A stretch of 64,000 nt of DNA. It comes from Cerrena zonata. Lineage: Eukaryota; Basidiomycota; Agaricomycetes; Polyporales; Cerrenaceae. Numbering within the stretch: position 1 is the first letter of the stretch; each line of letters opens with the position of its first letter. The notes under the pieces were generated by a model, which made no database searches, had not been told where the DNA came from, and saw nothing but the letters and a program-made list of their open reading frames with translations. The stretch is from assembly GCA_038087015.1 (NCBI GenBank), contig JASBNA010000043.1:186001-250000 (forward strand). The letters run 5' to 3'. A program made the position numbers and the translations under genes. Shown here piece by piece: positions 29,425 through 40,616 of this stretch.

Positions 29425-30486
29425 TTACTTTTTAACCGATTTATTTAATGCTTTATTCATTTTGGAATAAAATTGAGATAATGTATTATAAGGGAAAGTT
29501 AAATTATCACAAAAATAATCCGGTAACACTTCTAATAATTTTTTGGAATTTATTCTCCTTTCTTCATCTTCATCTTCTAAATCATTCAAAAACGTTGGTA
29601 AATAGTTCACTTCTGCGGCAATTTCAAAATCTTTCTGTATAATTAATTTATATTCTATATGGACCAGTAATTTTTCATTCGTATTAACCTGTTTAACATC
29701 AAAGTAGAATTTACTCTCATCTTCCTCATAGTTAACAATTCTTAATCCAGTTAACAATTCTAACATATCCAATATTATACTGATCGTCTTTAATTCTTTA
29801 TTCAATTGGTCTTCGTTAATAAGTTCGGGCTCGTTCGTAAATTGATTGGTTATATTCTTCTTCTTCCTAATTGGTGATTCATACGTGGTTTGGGCAGTAT
29901 TGTTATATGATAAATCAGGATACTCTTCCCCTAATTTTTTCCCCTTTAAGGGCGTTTCATTCAATTGTAGTATACTTTCGTTGGAGTCCTTTTTTGGAAT
30001 CATCCCTATTAATTGTTCAATCGTCTCTTGTTGTTGTTCAATCTTTTCACTCATCTCTCGAATAATCTCTTCATCCTTACTTATCACCTCTTCGTTTTGC
30101 TTCTTGAACTTATTGTATATTTCATCCTGTTCATTATTCACTAAAGAATTCATAATGGCTATTAATCCTTTCACATCCTTACTTTTCACAATCTCCGCCT
30201 CTGTTATTTCTCGTTTCTTCCCTTCCTTCATTAACTTCTTCGTTATCTTCCCCGGGGTCGTATTTACCTTATCACTACTAGATCGTGACGATGGTCGCGT
30301 CTTGGAGGATCCCGGTCTCGAAGAATTGTTCGGCGTGGGATATTTCTTGATCTGTTTCTTTGATTTACTTGATTGTGGTGTGCTTATCTCCTCGGTTTCC
30401 CTCTCGCTTTCAATACCAGCCTCCGCTTCTTGCACCCTCGAGGTCTTCCTGATCTTGGTCCCGGTATTATTACGTGTCTTTGCCAT
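29425..30486 (-). CDS. CSM1: Monopolin complex subunit Csm1
   Basis: Kinetochore/nucleolar protein that clamps sister kinetochores in meiosis I and tethers rDNA. The 353-residue product has a basic Ser/Thr-rich N-terminus, a coiled coil at about 95-170 (EEIIREMSEKIEQQQETIEQL) and a conserved globular C-terminal domain at about 235-353 (ISIILDMLELLTGLRIVNYE, LLVHIEYKLII, FEIAAEVNYLPTF, LPDYFCDNLTFPYNTLSQFY), the Csm1/Pcs1 fold. It ends 10 bp from the convergent zinc-finger gene. Confidence 0.88.
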   Translation of the reverse strand: MAKTRNNTGTKIRKTSRVQEAEAGIESERETEEISTPQSSKSKKQIKKYPTPNNSSRPGSSKTRPSSRSSSDKVNTTPGKITKKLMKEGKKREITEAEIVKSKDVKGLIAIMNSLVNNEQDEIYNKFKKQNEEVISKDEEIIREMSEKIEQQQETIEQLIGMIPKKDSNESILQLNETPLKGKKLGEEYPDLSYNNTAQTTYESPIRKKKNITNQFTNEPELINEDQLNKELKTISIILDMLELLTGLRIVNYEEDESKFYFDVKQVNTNEKLLVHIEYKLIIQKDFEIAAEVNYLPTFLNDLEDEDEERRINSKKLLEVLPDYFCDNLTFPYNTLSQFYSKMNKALNKSVKK

Positions 30487-30890
30487 CCTTGATGTTTTCC
30501 TATAGCTATCTTGTAATGAGAAGAGATTGTTGTGCTTTTCTCTCTGATTTTTTTTTTTTTTTTTTATTTTTGTTAGTTTTCACAGAGGGAACAAGCCAAA
30601 AAAATTCCAACCGCGTCCTCAACTCAGTTCAACTTACTTAAGAGGACCTTCCGAACTCCTGTAAGCGTGATCGTAGTAATAAGTAGATATTGACCTATTG
30701 AGCCTGGTCTAACACTGGCTTGTAGGCTTTATTTGAGGTTCGTGTAGTAAACGCAGGGTCTATTCGTCTCATGGTGAATTTTTCCAAAATACTCAAATAC
30801 TCAACTAGTTCTTCTTTTAATTCATTATAACTGATTTGAATGGACAAACCGTGATAGACGAGTGCTTAACTGCTCCTAGACAAGTATTAA
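30487..30890. other. Divergent promoter region CSM1/HMI1
   Basis: 404 bp with a long T-run near 30548-30566 and no other recognisable element. Confidence 0.5.
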
Positions 30891-33366
30891 ATGAATGAAA
30901 CTGCATCCAATGACTCAAGCGAGTCAAGAGAGTCCAATGGAAGAATACCAACTGCATCTCAATTAGAGATCATCACCCATCCATGTGAACCAAATACGTT
31001 ATTAAAGGTGAAAGCAGGCCCAGGAAGTGGTAAAACATTCACGCTTGCTCACAGAATCGCACACCTCATCAAAAACCGAGATATAAAGCCCAACGAAGTG
31101 TTGGTATTGTCAATGAGTAATCGAGCAGTCAATAACATTCAAAAGACATTAGCAAAAATCCTAGATGACCAGACAATCAAGGATATCACGGTCAATACAT
31201 TCCATTCATTTTCAAGCCAATTGATTGATGAATACTCTCAGTTTTACTACAAAGATTATAGACATAAAAGGTTAATGGATGATTTAAGTTGGAGAAATTT
31301 TTCTAATATTTTCTCGGGTAAGGTTATAAGTTTAGATGGTGAATCTGTAAAAGGTTCTATTACTCCAGCCACATTAGAGAAGGTGTTGTCGGATATTAAG
31401 ATTGGAAAAGTTAGTGTTTCTAAAGCTGCTTCGGAGTTTCAATTGAATGAAGCTTATTTAAAGCTATTAATTGAGTATATGAACAAAAATGGATTTATCC
31501 GATATAATGACTTGATCATTAATGCATTAGAGTTGATCCAAGACTCTTTGGACCACTTGAATGAGGTTGACCAGGTCCAATTGATCCCAACGTTGTCAAG
31601 GTATAAAGTTGTAATAGTTGACGAATTTCAAGATATGTATCATCAACTATTATCGATTATTCATGCATTAGTAAAATACCCAACCGTTAATAATGGCCAA
31701 CAACTTAAACATTTAACAATTGCAGGTGATCCAAATCAAAGCATCTATGAATTTTTAGGATCTAAACCAGAATTAATGGATTTTATTGATCATGACTTCC
31801 CAAGTTTCCAAATAAGTGAATTGAGTATTAATGAGACATTTAGATTAACCAATGAAATCTCCAAGATGTCTAGTAAGATAGCGTTTGGTACAGAATCTAG
31901 TATAATCAGTTTAAAAGGGACAAGGCGAATTACCAATAATAAGACAGCATTATTCCCAATATCAAGAGTATATCTTCATTATTGAAGAAATAATTCGCTT
32001 GATATTTGAACTGGGTGGCTTAATTAAGCCAGCTGATTGTATTATTTTAACTAGGTATAATAAGGAAATTGATGAAATAAGTAAAATCATGTCAACGATA
32101 TATGATTTGAATTTTGAAAAATTAACGTCTGGAAATGAATGGATCAAAACTAAACTTCATTGCTTCTTGGATATACTTCACATTCTAAATCAAAATGCTG
32201 GATTTGAATTCAGTTTATTGAGTTTATTATTGAAAATTGATAACAAGATAGGTAATCGAGGAAGAATCTCAAAACTATTCAACGAATACAATTCTTGGAT
32301 GAAAAATAATCAAAGTAGATCATTAGAGGATTATTTAAATGAACAGTTAATCCAGGATTCTACTATAAATAACAAAAGTCTTGAAATTGAAAACAAATTT
32401 ATAAAATTGACAATCAATCAGTTTTAAATAGAATCAATTCGTTTTTGAAAAGCATTCAAGATGAAAGGAATAAGATCTTTGAATCGTATAATAACGCAAT
32501 TGCAACTCAAGATCATGAAACTATCAAGAATTCTATAACCCCCACTATGATATTGGAATCGATATTTAATATTGCCTGAAGCCCTGGGGATACTTGACTA
32601 TATTAATGAGCCAGACTCTCGAGGTAAACATAAGGTTCAAGATAACAAGCAGATTGAAAAAGATCATAAATATATTTTGAAAAGATGGTTGTACTCTTTT
32701 AATTCATCATTAGAATGTTCCTTTGCCAATTATATCGAATCAAACAAGGAAAGGTCCTTCCTAGATCATTTCTTAAGAAACTGTAATGATGAATGTCCCA
32801 TTGGGAATCATGATACTATCAAACTTTCTACAATACATACTGCTAAAGGTCTTGAATATCCAATTGTATTTATAGTCGGGTTATCGAAGTTCGGAAATAA
32901 ATCATACTGGGAATCTTTGTTGACTAATGAGAGTAACTCAGTATCCAAAGACTTATCTAAATCAAGACTATTCTATGTGGCAAGTACAAGAGCACAATCT
33001 GTATTGTATTTAGGTAGTACTAAACCAATTGATGAATTATCATCGGAAGTTCAACAAACATTTACAAATAAATTACCCCAACTATTAGATAGCTCAAAAT
33101 TAATGTCAAATTTACTGACCCAACTACAAAGACCTTTACCACATGAAGCTAAGCTAAAATCTGGGTTACAATCTTATCATATCTTCAAATCACGGAAACA
33201 AAATTATTGTACTTCATCCAAAAATTTTAACTCAATAGAATGCACCTCTAGCGCATCCGTTTGGCCTATGAGCAACTTTACAACACCTGTTCCAATTTCC
33301 ACCTCAAGTAAATGGAGATTAAAACCCTGTAAGGTTATGCTTAAATTGCTTATGAAAAGATGCTGA
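30891..33366 (+). CDS. HMI1: UvrD/Rep-family 3'-5' DNA helicase, Hmi1-like, several frameshifts
   Basis: Probable mitochondrial DNA helicase required for mtDNA maintenance. Frames at 30891 to about 31975, about 31960-32427, about 32415-32578 and 32572-33366 tile one SF1 helicase of about 820 residues. They show motif I (GPGSGKTFTL), motif II (VIVDEFQDMY), motif III (AGDPNQSIYEFLGS), motif V (STIHTAKGLEYPIVFIVGL) and motif VI (LFYVASTRAQ). At least three single-base shifts separate them, near 31975, 32420 and 32570. The last frame ends at 33366, but another frame downstream (DADILNPYTKDVRYFMIK) looks coding, so the true C-terminus may be further right; Hmi1 is known for a C-terminal mitochondrial targeting signal. 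Pseudogene remains possible, but the motifs are intact. Confidence 0.78.
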
Positions 33367-34471
33367 TATTCTGAATCCTTACACAAAAGACGTTAGATAT
33401 TTCATGATAAAACAACAACAGACATGATATTACGTGATTTGGAATTTCGGGCTCTGCAAGTACTGTCAAGCCTTCCAACTACAGTTTTTGTGGTGACCTT
33501 CTTCGGAGTTTTACAACTTTATCCTAAAGGTGACTCATTTCACAGTTCTTAAATGGCAATTTGCACTCATCAGGATCTCATTACATAAACCAGATACCAA
33601 AAACGGATGAATTATGAACAATCACCTTGAATTTGACAGGTGGGCTTAAACCCTAGCTAACTGAATATTCGTATTCAACCACTAATATCCCAGCTAATTA
33701 CTTTATTACCACGGCCCCATACATGGCTCTCAATGACTGAACTGTCAAGTACTAAATAAAGACCTTGAAAACGCAAAAAGCGCAAAAAAAAACGAACCGA
33801 AAAAAAAAAAAAAAAAAAACTCCTGCGGATGCGGAGCGGTTCAGGCGTTCATAAAGAAATATTTATCTAAAGGGAATAACTGGCGGTATGTCTTGCTTAT
33901 AACTGGAAGCTCTTACAGTGTTGGTTGCAATATGCACGAATAGGACTAGTGGGTGTACGTCCTGCTAACATTGTTGCATGTAAACTGACTCCGGTTGGGG
34001 GAGCCAACCGGTTTTTTAAGACAAAAGGTTTGCTTCCCAGACTCTTATGGCTCAAAGTCACGTATTTGACTCGGTATGATAACGGTTAACTACTAATGTC
34101 ATATCGAGTGTGATTGTATTTCCGTTTCGATTCACATAAATTGATTTTTGATTTCAATATTTATCCGTTATGGCAAATTACGATTGCATCATTTTTATAC
34201 TTCGCTAATTCCTATTACCTTTTATTTTTAGGATAATATTCCGTAGCTAACAGGCCTTTTTTGAAGTCCAATTGTATTTTCAACTGGTTTTCTAAACTAA
34301 GACACTGGTAAGATAACTGAAGGGGACTTTATTCAACAACTAGAGTTCAAAAAATATCGAAAAGATCGGTCTCTAAAACAGTTTAATTTTCAAAAGAACA
34401 TTTCTACAAAATTTAGATTTCAAAAGTATTTTATATTTACCAATCTTTACTTCTGGCTGTCGTTCCTTCTG
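33367..34471. other. Long intergenic region with a hairpin
   Basis: About 1.1 kb between the helicase and the zinc-cluster gene. It has an A-run near 33783-33820, then a GC-clamped inverted repeat followed by T6 at 33991-34017. I cannot identify a U6, RNase P, SRP or tRNA sequence. The long upstream region may be the promoter and leader of the transcription factor gene. Confidence 0.5.
33991..34017 (+). other. Inverted repeat followed by T6
   Basis: CCGGTTGG (33991-33998) and CCAACCGG (34004-34011) form a perfect 8-bp stem with the 5-base loop GGGAG, directly followed by TTTTTT (34012-34017). It has the form of a Pol III-type RNA 3' end or a termination hairpin. The palindrome could instead bind a CGG-type zinc-cluster dimer. 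Confidence 0.55.
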
Positions 34472-35378
34472 ATGACAGTACTTCAACCTTCACAGAATTC
34501 TACACCATTATATGGTGGGAAGAAATGTACAAAATCATCCTTACAAAGTAACGATAATGATCAGCTATCAAATTATTTTGATGATTATATTAACGAATAT
34601 CCTGATATTCCCAAATATATTAACGAATTTCAAGTTAAATTGAATAAAAATAATTCCAATACAATGGAATATGTCTTTTCAAGATTCATTGAATAAATCA
34701 TCTGGTATGAATAATTTCAGCACAAATCATAAAAAAGATCATAAAGCAAATAATGTTAGAAAACCATCCATCATTGTTTTCAAAAAGAAAAAATTAACTA
34801 ATTTTAACCATGGAAATATTTATGAACATAACTTATCCAAACCTGATATTGACAATTATGACCAAACAAAATCAAAAGTTAGTTGCTCAAGATGTAGAAA
34901 ATTCAAGAAGAAGTGTTCAAGAACTCTACCTGAATGCTCAACATGTGCTTCTTCAGATGAGTTGTGTGTCTTCTTACCAAGAAAGAAGAAATCAAAAGCT
35001 TCTACCACTAATACTTCTACGTCTTCCAAAAGTCGTACTCCTTCAAGTTCTAGTTGTAATTTGACTACTAATGATTCTGAACTTACGTCTCCTTTAACAA
35101 AAAGCTCATCTGACTGTTTGCCATTACCCCCAATCTCATCAGTTCTTCCTATTCAAAGCAAATCTCATTTTAATTTTACTGATAATAAAAGGTTATCTTT
35201 GCCAAATTTAAATTCCATTTTACTGCCTATAGATCCACAAGTCTCTGCTAATAGAAACCTGAGTATCTCCTCTATATCCTCACAACCAGTCAAGCACTAT
35301 TCTTATACTCATGGTTCCAATGTTCCTCAAAGTCTGTTTAAAAAGCATTCAAATGATTTAGACAAAATTTTAAATTGA
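34472..35378 (+). CDS. Small Zn2Cys6 transcription factor, possible frameshift
   Basis: A fungal zinc cluster, C-x2-C-x6-C-x6-C-x2-C-x6-C, reads CSRCRKFKKKC...CSTCASSDELC at about residues 72-100 of the second frame (34671-35378, 235 residues), followed by a basic stretch (PRKKKSK) and a Ser/Thr-rich tail. The upstream frame (34472-34696, 74 residues, NYFDDYINEYPDIPKYI) has coding character and overlaps it by 26 bases. Either the gene starts at ATG 34671 and the upstream piece is a separate short frame, or one base is missing near 34670 and the full protein has about 300 residues. DNA binding is clear; the target genes and an exact name are not. Confidence 0.68.
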
Positions 35379-35544
35379 CTCTTTCGTTTCTATCCCATTT
35401 GCATTCTCCTTATTTATTTGATTCATACGGTTTTCTTATTGTTCTATTCAATTCTTCATTTAACATAAACAATTTTTTATTGAAACGATGTAGATTTCTT
35501 CTATTCCTCTAGCTATTAATTATATATATTAACTTTTACGTACC

Positions 35545-37026
35545 TTATTTAAGCTTAGACAAAATATCTAGAACAGCGGAGTTTTTCTGATCACCATCAT
35601 CATCATTACTATTATCATCATCGCCTAATCCACCAAGGGGGTCATATTCGTCGTCATCATCATCTACCTCACCAGACCCATTCACTGGTACGTCTTGTTC
35701 CTTTTCATGCTTCAACTCTAAATCATCTTTATGATGTTTGCCGAATTCGTCAGATATATTACTTTCGAGATCCCCTTCTTCGTTATTTTTGTCATTATCA
35801 TCACTATCGTCGTCACTTTTAATAACTTTGATAATGTCTGTTTGTTCTTCCCTATCGAATTCCTTAATCTGAATATTTTCCGAAAAAGCAACCGATTTCT
35901 TACTAGATGGAGTAGAGTTTCCTGAAGTTGACCCTGGAGTTGGCGTTTGGTTAGGGGTAGAGTTTGATGAAGTTTTTTGTCTTTTAACGGTTCTTTTATC
36001 ATCATCGTCTTCTTCCTCATCATCTTCATAAGTCGGTATCATGTCATCATCTTCATCATTTGCATTATTCCCAAAGTTCCCAGGTAATTCAAGATCTTCC
36101 ATTTCAAACTCTGGAGAAGGTTCTTCACCGTCTTCGTCCTTTTTAGTATCTGGAACCGTGTCTTTCTCATCTTCGTCCAAAATTTCTTTTAATTCTGTTC
36201 TAGTAGTATACAACTTCTCTAATTTATTGTCAATTATACTAATCTTGGAATCATCAGTTGTTAAAGCATCACTCAAAACATTTTTAAGTCCATCCAATAT
36301 TTTGATTATTTCTTTTCTATCACGTTTTATCTCATCAATATTTTGTTTTGACATATTACATAACTTCTCTAAAGTATTCAATTTGGATATATAGATCTTG
36401 GGGGATGGTAGATTATCTGATAATCCAGGATTATTCGGCAAATATGTCTTGGATTGAACCCCAACCTGGTTAAGATTGGCTTGACTAACATCGACAAGTT
36501 GGTTTAAGTGTAGATAAGTATTATTTAAATGTTTCAAATCAGGGACAACTAAATCCTTAGAAGCAGTTGGTCTGCTAGCCGATTGGTCGTCTGATGCATT
36601 ATCAGTTACAACTTTATTTTGCTTAGATAACTCAATTGATTTCCGGAAATTGATAATATCTGCCCCAGAAAACACTTTACGCTGCTCCCAAACACCAATT
36701 AAACGTTCTACTTTCGGTTGAATGTTTGGGTCAAGAGACCGGAAAATCTTGTTGAATACTTCAGGTAAAACTTTGGAAAATTCTTGAATAAATTCATACT
36801 TTCTTTTATGTCTTGCTTGTTGAACAACGTCATTACAAAGATACAATAGGGAAAGTCTTTTGGCAGAATTGTGTTGAGGCTTCAAGATAAACTTGGACCA
36901 TAACTCAGCAGATTCCTTGCAATGCCTATGATGGAATAAAACCCACTGTGATATAGTCACAATCGAATCCTGTGTTTCTTGTAATGAAGCTAGCTTTTTA
37001 TTATATATATCTGCGGAAAATGACAT
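35545..37026 (-). CDS. RTT103: RNA polymerase II CTD-binding termination factor Rtt103
   Basis: CID protein that binds Ser2-phosphorylated CTD and helps recruit the Rat1 exonuclease for termination. The 493-residue product has the CID at about 1-135 (MSFSADIYNKKLASLQETQ, ISQWVLFHHRHCKESAELW, RLSLLYLCNDVVQQARHK, VERLIGVWEQRKVF). A coiled-coil segment follows at about 210-290, then a long Asp/Glu/Ser-rich tail. Its CTD ligand is encoded in the same window by RPB1. Intact. Confidence 0.9.
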   Translation of the reverse strand: MSFSADIYNKKLASLQETQDSIVTISQWVLFHHRHCKESAELWSKFILKPQHNSAKRLSLLYLCNDVVQQARHKRKYEFIQEFSKVLPEVFNKIFRSLDPNIQPKVERLIGVWEQRKVFSGADIINFRKSIELSKQNKVVTDNASDDQSASRPTASKDLVVPDLKHLNNTYLHLNQLVDVSQANLNQVGVQSKTYLPNNPGLSDNLPSPKIYISKLNTLEKLCNMSKQNIDEIKRDRKEIIKILDGLKNVLSDALTTDDSKISIIDNKLEKLYTTRTELKEILDEDEKDTVPDTKKDEDGEEPSPEFEMEDLELPGNFGNNANDEDDDMIPTYEDDEEEDDDDKRTVKRQKTSSNSTPNQTPTPGSTSGNSTPSSKKSVAFSENIQIKEFDREEQTDIIKVIKSDDDSDDNDKNNEEGDLESNISDEFGKHHKDDLELKHEKEQDVPVNGSGEVDDDDDEYDPLGGLGDDDNSNDDDGDQKNSAVLDILSKLK

Positions 37027-37339
37027 TATAAAACCTTTTCTTTCACTCTCAACTCCTAATTTTTTATTTCACTTAACACTAGTAGATTCAACTTCCTATA
37101 TTACTCAATTAAACGCTAAAGTACCAATAAAAGATTCGATGAGTTCGATTAATTCAGTTTTGTAGATTTTCGTTTTTGCCTTTTTCCTCTGCTTTTTTCA
37201 CTTTCGGAATTTTTCAGGACTAGTAACCCGTACATCTCGTCCAACATCAACAAAAACTGAAACATCGACAGCAAAACAGTATATAAGTTTGGTCTTTTCG
37301 TTAACTTTGAATTGGAAACTTGCAAATATTGGTTAAGGA
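37027..37339. promoter_or_regulatory. Divergent promoter RTT103/VPS52 with Rap1-like site
   Basis: 313 bp between divergent starts. AACCCGTACATC at 37225-37236 matches the core of the Rap1-like element seen elsewhere in the window, about 105 bp before VPS52 and 200 bp before RTT103. Confidence 0.45.
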
Positions 37340-39373
37340 ATGAGTGCTTTACACTTGATTCAGACTCTTCTTCCACTAGGGCCCGATGACGAGCCACCAA
37401 TTGATCTGAAATCCACAGCTAAGCTAGAGAATTTTCAAGCTTATGTTGAGAGTCTGAAATCAAACTCACAGAGTCTACCTCATTCATTAGAACAAGTTAG
37501 GATTGAGGCACTACTGGCATCAAGCTTGGAGGGTTCTTATATCAATTCTTTAACAATTACTGATATCAACAAGCTTATAAATAAATTCGAAAATTATCAA
37601 AGTGGAATCAAAGTGTTTAGGGGCCGTCTTGAGCCAATTGAATCAATATTGGAAGATTTCAATCAAGAGTTGAAAGATCTATCATCTAGTCTTACCTCGC
37701 TACAAGAGCAATCATCCAGTTTGACGCTGGACCTAAACTTACAAAGAGGCTTGAGTGAAAAGCTAAATCCAATAATTTTAGACTTGATGATTCCTCCTGA
37801 TGTTGTCAAATCAATAATGAATGATCCAATTGATATTAAATGGATTGAAAATATAAGATTTATAAATGAAAAACTACAGGTTATAGCAACTACAAAGTCA
37901 TCTGAAGAAGGCCAATTATTATATTCTTATAAGGGATCTAAAGCAGCTACGCAATTAGAATCTGGAATTCAGTTGCTTATAGCAAAATCAGTGGAAAGGA
38001 TACGAGACTTTATTATAACTCAAATTAAACTACTCCGATCATCTTCAACTATCTCATCACAAAAGATTCAAAAGAAATTATTAGATGTTAAAGAAGCATA
38101 CTTATTTTTAAAAACGCATCAAAGCGAATTGGCCAGTCAATTACAGCTTGCATACATCTACACCATGAGATGGTATTACCATGTCAGATTTGCCAAATAC
38201 TTGTATGCTTTAGAAAAGCTCCATGTAAGAAATATTGATGGTTCTTATGTTATAGGGCATGATACTGGGGAAGATAAACTAGGTGCACTTAGTGGTGGGT
38301 TCAAAAGCTGGCTATCAAGTTCTAATCAACCGACATCTCCAAAACTCCATCAAATGCAACAAATGCAGCAATCCAAGGTGGTTACCTTAACTGAATACCT
38401 CCAATCTATTGATAAGCGTCTTGAAATTTTGAATAAGAGAACGGATTCCAGTTCTGCAATTCCTTCACAAATAGCTGAAACCACGCCTTTTAATTACTGG
38501 CTCGAGTTTCTTTATAATCAATGGTCAATTGCCCTCGTAGACAATGTTGTTGTTGAATATTTATTCATGGTTGAATTTTTTTATCAAGGTGTTGAAAAAT
38601 TTGAAAAAGTGGAAGCTCTAGGAACAGTAACTGAGGGCGAATTGAATAGCAATTCACATAAATCTGACTGGTCTGGTGTTATGTTTGAGAATGTATATAA
38701 ATTGGGGTATGATTTTGTTACATGGTTGATCAGTCATCAAACACAATCTGTTGGTTTGAGGTCAAATAGTAGAGTTATTCCTTCTACTTCATTATCTACT
38801 AATTCCACATGTGATGCATATGCAATTCTTTTAATTATAAGGTTGATTCAAGCTACACAATCTAGTTTACACAACGAGTTTCATATCCCAATATTGGATG
38901 ATCATTTAAACTCTTTGCTTATGACATTATGGCCCCAATTCACCAAAATCATTGATTTGAATTGTGATTCTATGAAAAAGATTATAATGAGATCTTTTTC
39001 TTCTAAATCAAAAGACCGTCATCTTGCACCAGTCAGTGTAACCCAACACTTTGCTCAATTTTTACTGGGTCTACTTAAACTAGCGTTCAACCCAGCTAAT
39101 GACAAAAACAAAGAGCAAATTAGAGGTGAGCCTTTATTCATATCTATTGAAAGATTGAGAAATGATTTTGAAGGTGTGCTCACTAAATTAAGTAGTCATC
39201 TTTTTGGTAACACCTCCCAATCAACTCAAAAGGAGATATTTTTGTTCAATAATTACTTTTTAATTGTTAGTATTCTCAAAAATGAAAATGGATCAGGTTT
39301 GGAATCCAATGATTTCATCGATGAACAGATCAGTCACTTTGAAATGCTTTGCAAAGCTTATGAAACAAAATAG
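37340..39373 (+). CDS. VPS52: GARP tethering complex subunit Vps52
   Basis: Subunit of the same endosome-to-Golgi tether as VPS53. The 677-residue product has the Vps52/Sac2 core: LEGSYINSLTITDINKLI, a coiled coil at about 95-135, the signature LQRGLSEKLNPIILDLMIPP, FLKTHQSELASQLQLAYIYTMRWYY, and the C-terminal helical domain (YWLEFLYNQWSIALVDNVVVEYLFMVEFFYQG). Intact, in contrast to VPS53. Divergent from RTT103 and convergent with RFC4. Confidence 0.92.
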   Translation: MSALHLIQTLLPLGPDDEPPIDLKSTAKLENFQAYVESLKSNSQSLPHSLEQVRIEALLASSLEGSYINSLTITDINKLINKFENYQSGIKVFRGRLEPIESILEDFNQELKDLSSSLTSLQEQSSSLTLDLNLQRGLSEKLNPIILDLMIPPDVVKSIMNDPIDIKWIENIRFINEKLQVIATTKSSEEGQLLYSYKGSKAATQLESGIQLLIAKSVERIRDFIITQIKLLRSSSTISSQKIQKKLLDVKEAYLFLKTHQSELASQLQLAYIYTMRWYYHVRFAKYLYALEKLHVRNIDGSYVIGHDTGEDKLGALSGGFKSWLSSSNQPTSPKLHQMQQMQQSKVVTLTEYLQSIDKRLEILNKRTDSSSAIPSQIAETTPFNYWLEFLYNQWSIALVDNVVVEYLFMVEFFYQGVEKFEKVEALGTVTEGELNSNSHKSDWSGVMFENVYKLGYDFVTWLISHQTQSVGLRSNSRVIPSTSLSTNSTCDAYAILLIIRLIQATQSSLHNEFHIPILDDHLNSLLMTLWPQFTKIIDLNCDSMKKIIMRSFSSKSKDRHLAPVSVTQHFAQFLLGLLKLAFNPANDKNKEQIRGEPLFISIERLRNDFEGVLTKLSSHLFGNTSQSTQKEIFLFNNYFLIVSILKNENGSGLESNDFIDEQISHFEMLCKAYETK

Positions 39374-39473
39374 ATATTCAAATGATTTTTTACGAAGTTT
39401 ACATAATTTTAATTTTCTCTTAATCTCTAACTTATATTTTCAATAATGGATTATAGACAAAACCCTTTTAGAA

Positions 39474-40052
39474 TTATATATCACAAAGTTTAGCAAGTAG
39501 CCCACATAATTGAAGATAAGAACCGACACCCTCTAATACTCTCATATGGACGAAACCTATTTGTTTGAGCAATTCTAGTCTCTTTTGTTCATTGACCCCC
39601 GTTATGGTTTTGGCAACTTTGAATGTCAGGGTAACTATATCAATTGCAGAATAACCTTTATTCCATAAACTGTCTAAATAATCAATGGCTTCATCGATGT
39701 TTCCTCCAGGTTGGGAAATGCATGCTGTAAGGATTTTCTTTATAACTAATGGATGGGGTTGATCAACAATTTTGAAAACGTTAATATCGTTAATAAACCC
39801 AAACCCTGCAACTGTACTCTGTAGGTTATTGATAGCTTGTCTCATATCACCTTCTGCAGTAAAAATCAAAGCCTTCAATCCTTCAGAGTCATACTTAACG
39901 TCCTCGAACTTGGCGATTTCCAACAAACGACTTAAAACTTGATCATCTGCTAACTTGTTGTATCTTAAAATAGCACAACGCGATTGTAAAGGTTCAATGA
40001 TTTTACTGGATTCATTACAAGCAAAGGCAAATCTAGTGGTATTTGAGTATAT

Positions 40053-40083
<31 letters not shown>

Positions 40084-40457
40084 CCTTGTGTCATTGAGTC
40101 TGCCTCATCCAAAATGATTATTTTATGTCTTCCAGGGGGTAATTGAATCTTAGTTTGTGCAAATTGCTTAATCTTATTACGGACAACATCGATACCTCGA
40201 TCGTCCGATGCATTCAACTCAAGAGTAGCTTGACTATAAAACTTATCTCCAAGTAGTTCATGGGCAAGACAGTGTATCGATGTGGTTTTACCAATACCCG
40301 GAAACCCTGATATGATCATATGGGGCATATTACCATCTTCTGCTATCAATTTCAACCTTTCAATGGTTTCTTCATTGCCAACGATATCGTTCAATACGTG
40401 AGGACGGTACTTTTCCACCCAAGGCAATTCAAGGTTAGTGGAAAACGTTTTGGTCAT
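39474..40457 (-). CDS. RFC4: Replication factor C subunit 4
   Basis: Clamp-loader AAA+ subunit that places PCNA on DNA. The 327-residue product starts [19 protein letters not shown] and has Walker [10 protein letters not shown], Walker [20 protein letters not shown], the arginine-finger motif SRCAILRY and [16 protein letters not shown]. Its C-terminal collar domain ends [15 protein letters not shown], as in Rfc4. Overall it is far closer to Rfc4 than to Rfc2, Rfc3 or Rfc5. Intact. Confidence 0.96.
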
Positions 40458-40616
40458 TTCGATTGGATACTGCTTTATAGTACTAATATGTTTGTATCCT
40501 CTGGATACTGAAATAAAGCTGATTCCATCAAAACTGAATTTTTCAGAGTTTTTTTTTTTTTTTGTAAGACGCGTCTACAAATTGACCTTAATGATGTGTA
40601 CGGGTTAATCTATAAT

